Part shown: one piece after another, positions 21,444 through 22,508 of the stretch
Numbering within the stretch: the stretch's first letter is position 1
Layout: every line of letters begins with the position of its first letter
Virus record (IMG/VR): IMGVR_UViG_3300030105_002297
Location: 1-22,508 of that record
Strand: one strand, 5' to 3'
DNA: 22,508 bases
Source of the DNA: a virus
Made by a program: the position numbers and the translations under genes
Notes under the pieces: model-generated
Seen by the model: the letters and a program-made list of their open reading frames with translations, nothing else
Database searches by the model: none
Told to the model about the DNA's origin: nothing

Positions 21444-21771
21444 GGCTTTGTTTATAATCTCGTTTGATACTATCGGCGTCTTGCTAAAAAAAGCGTTGGC
21501 GTCCCAGTAGAGCACAGGTATTATTTAATAGCTTACCTCTTCTATATGCTAACCTCAAATCTAGCGGGGGTTTCTGAATATAATTGCTATGCAATAACTA
21601 GTAAGATATTCTTATTAGCATCGTAAAGACGCACATATAACATTTTCTCTCACTACTTACTACCCTAACAAATACTCTCTCGCAAAGAGTAGCGACAATA
21701 TCCACCACCCCCAAGCTTTTTAAGGTAAGTCATTCGCCCTATTATGTTGCAACTTAATGCTAAACAAAGCC
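21444..21771. ncRNA. Candidate structured RNA in the 400-base gap
   Basis: The gap 21397-21797 has no supported gene. Properly nested inverted repeats are: GGCTTTGTTTA/TAAACAAAGCC (21444-21454/21761-21771, 11 bp perfect); GCTTACCT/AGGTAAGT (21531-21538/21723-21730, 8 bp with one G-U in + sense); AGCGGGGGT/ACCCCCaaGCT (21572-21580/21707-21717, 9 bp with a 2-base bulge). Inside are the local hairpins ATTGC/GCAAT (21583-21595), CTAGTAAGA/TCTTATTAG (21598-21618, one G-U in + sense) and TACTCT/AGAGTA (21673-21691). No pair crosses another. It may be a regulatory RNA, a long leader for the gene downstream, or a DNA site; a fold and comparison are needed. Confidence 0.4.
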
Positions 21772-21792
21772 CTATCTTCCACCTACCTTAAA
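21719..21792. repeat. 9-bp inverted repeat next to the 151-aa gene stop
   Basis: TTTAAGGTA (21719-21727) and TACCTTAAA (21784-21792) are perfect complements enclosing 56 bases. The 3' arm is 5 bases from the stop of the 151-aa gene. The 5' arm overlaps the AGGTAAGT arm of the larger structure, so both cannot form at once. Confidence 0.5.
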
Positions 21793-21797
21793 TTCTT

Positions 21798-22253
21798 TTA
21801 CATTGTTGGTATAAATGCTATCCAATCCCCATCAAGATTTTTAAATACAATCTCTCCGCTATCAGTATAGTCCAACTCAAAATCTTCTTTAAATGTTTTC
21901 GTCTTATATCCACTACCCATAGGCAGTTCACTTTTATTCTTTATCATAACGCAACCTAATGTTCCGCTATCTACATGAAGTTTTCCTATGTTGTTATCTT
22001 TCATATTCTTTATCTGGTATGTCCCATCTCCATGTTCTGTTCCATACAAAGATATAATCTTTCCATTTTTTAATGTAAATCTACCGCCAAGCTCTACACT
22101 AGCTACATCTTTGTGCTTATTTTGATTAAAGGGAAATGTTAAATCACATACCTCACTCCAATCTTTATCATCTAAGATATAACATAAATCTCCTATGTAA
22201 TATCTACCTGCTTTCATAATTTCTTTCTTGTGGTTTTTTCTATATACTTTCAT
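21798..22253 (-). CDS. Unrecognised phage protein (151 aa) of a 'YIGDLCY' type
   Basis: 151 aa. The N-terminus is basic (MKVYRKNHKKEIM), then AGRYYIGDLCYILDDKDWSE (15-34), a pattern I recall from small hypothetical phage and bacterial proteins. Next come GGRFTLKNGKIISLYGTEHG, then DGTYQI and a DSGTLGCVMI strand, and the end GDWIAFIPTM. It is beta-rich, with two cysteines and no membrane segment. SD AGGAG 5 nt before ATG (AGGAGAACAAATG). It overlaps the upstream gene by 14 nt. Function unknown. Confidence 0.7.
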   Translation of the reverse strand: MKVYRKNHKKEIMKAGRYYIGDLCYILDDKDWSEVCDLTFPFNQNKHKDVASVELGGRFTLKNGKIISLYGTEHGDGTYQIKNMKDNNIGKLHVDSGTLGCVMIKNKSELPMGSGYKTKTFKEDFELDYTDSGEIVFKNLDGDWIAFIPTM

Positions 22254-22491
22254 TTGTTCTCCTCTCCCAATTAGAGTAGTTAATTTGATTTATAGGTTGT
22301 ATTAGAAAATCATCTATAGGAAGTTCGTCCTCTTTATCTCTTTGACTATTCCAATCCTTAATCCATTTTTTAGGATTGTTTGTAGTGCAGAAATATTCAT
22401 CTTCATATACTTTAATGTCTGGACATTTTTTTAAATACACATTAAATAGTCCTGTGTTTAAATCCACATCTGCTTTTTCTAAATATCTCAT
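22240..22491 (-). CDS. Unrecognised small protein (83 aa)
   Basis: 83 aa: MRYLEKADVDLNTGLFNVYL (1-20), K-K-C-P-D-I, a Trp-rich middle (KKWIKDWNSQRDKEDELPID, about 41-60), then NQINYSNWERRTNESI. No named family. Its SD context AGGAGAACAAATGA is identical to that of the gene after it and close to the one before the SSB-like gene (AAGGAGAGAACAAATGA), suggesting a shared initiation signal. Only 17 bases of the window lie upstream, so its own promoter is out of view. Confidence 0.65.
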   Translation of the reverse strand: MRYLEKADVDLNTGLFNVYLKKCPDIKVYEDEYFCTTNNPKKWIKDWNSQRDKEDELPIDDFLIQPINQINYSNWERRTNESI

Positions 22492-22508
22492 TTGTTCTCC
22501 TGTAACTT

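Noticed and set aside
21587-21643. 18-codon leader-peptide ORF on the - strand (MLYVRLYDANKNILLVIA)
   Set aside because: A GAGAG lies near, but it is too short to support and overlaps a hairpin arm; worth keeping in mind if the gap proves to be an attenuator.
21444-21771. tmRNA, tRNA or RNase P RNA in the gap
   Set aside because: No T-loop GTTCGA, CCA end, tag-peptide frame or RNase P core motif seen on either strand.

Overview
The window looks like about 22.5 kb of an A+T-rich, tightly packed, lytic-type tailed dsDNA phage genome. Genes overlap by 1, 4 or 8 bases, most starts have a Shine-Dalgarno (SD) sequence, and no integrase, transposase, tRNA or host housekeeping operon is visible. A tail-nozzle-like protein next to very large internal-virion-like proteins suggests podovirus morphology. 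A signal-peptide beta-barrel-like protein suggests a Gram-negative host, and the gene content resembles uncultured marine phages. Host and family are inference; no terminase, portal, capsid or polymerase gene falls inside the window.

Layout. Bases 1-14924 (+ strand) are the late block. It starts with the last 21 residues of a tail fibre that appears to end in an S74 chaperone segment. Next come two small coiled-coil proteins, a thioredoxin-fold protein lacking CxxC, a secreted beta-barrel-like protein, two small basic proteins, a promoter-like gap, a lysis group (small membrane protein, 3TM-type holin, transglycosylase-like lysin), a 727-aa tail protein, four unrecognised genes, a 669-aa protein with a lytic-transglycosylase-like C-terminus, and a 1345-aa presumed ejection protein. 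Bases 15058-22491 (- strand) are a converging block of small early/recombination genes: MazG-like pyrophosphohydrolase, SSB-like protein, degenerate resolvase-like nuclease, ERF annealase, GroES, zinc-ribbon protein, papain-like cysteine peptidase, winged-helix protein, Cas4/RecB-like nuclease, and many unrecognised small proteins.

How they work together. The ERF annealase, Cas4-like nuclease, SSB-like protein and resolvase-like protein form a plausible single-strand-annealing recombination set. GroES may help fold phage proteins with host GroEL. The holin and lysin release progeny, and the two large proteins after the tail gene probably cross the envelope with the DNA.

The most interesting parts are non-coding. 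The gap at 15253-15505 holds three tandem stem-loops, the first built from three nested stems. The gap at 21397-21797 holds a nested set of inverted repeats closed by an 11-bp perfect stem. An octamer, ATTACCCC/GGGGTAAT, recurs in the arms or loops of intergenic hairpins. Four genes of 42-55 codons were found by reading frames directly: 2365-2496, 2603-2752, 6162-6290 and 16703-16870.
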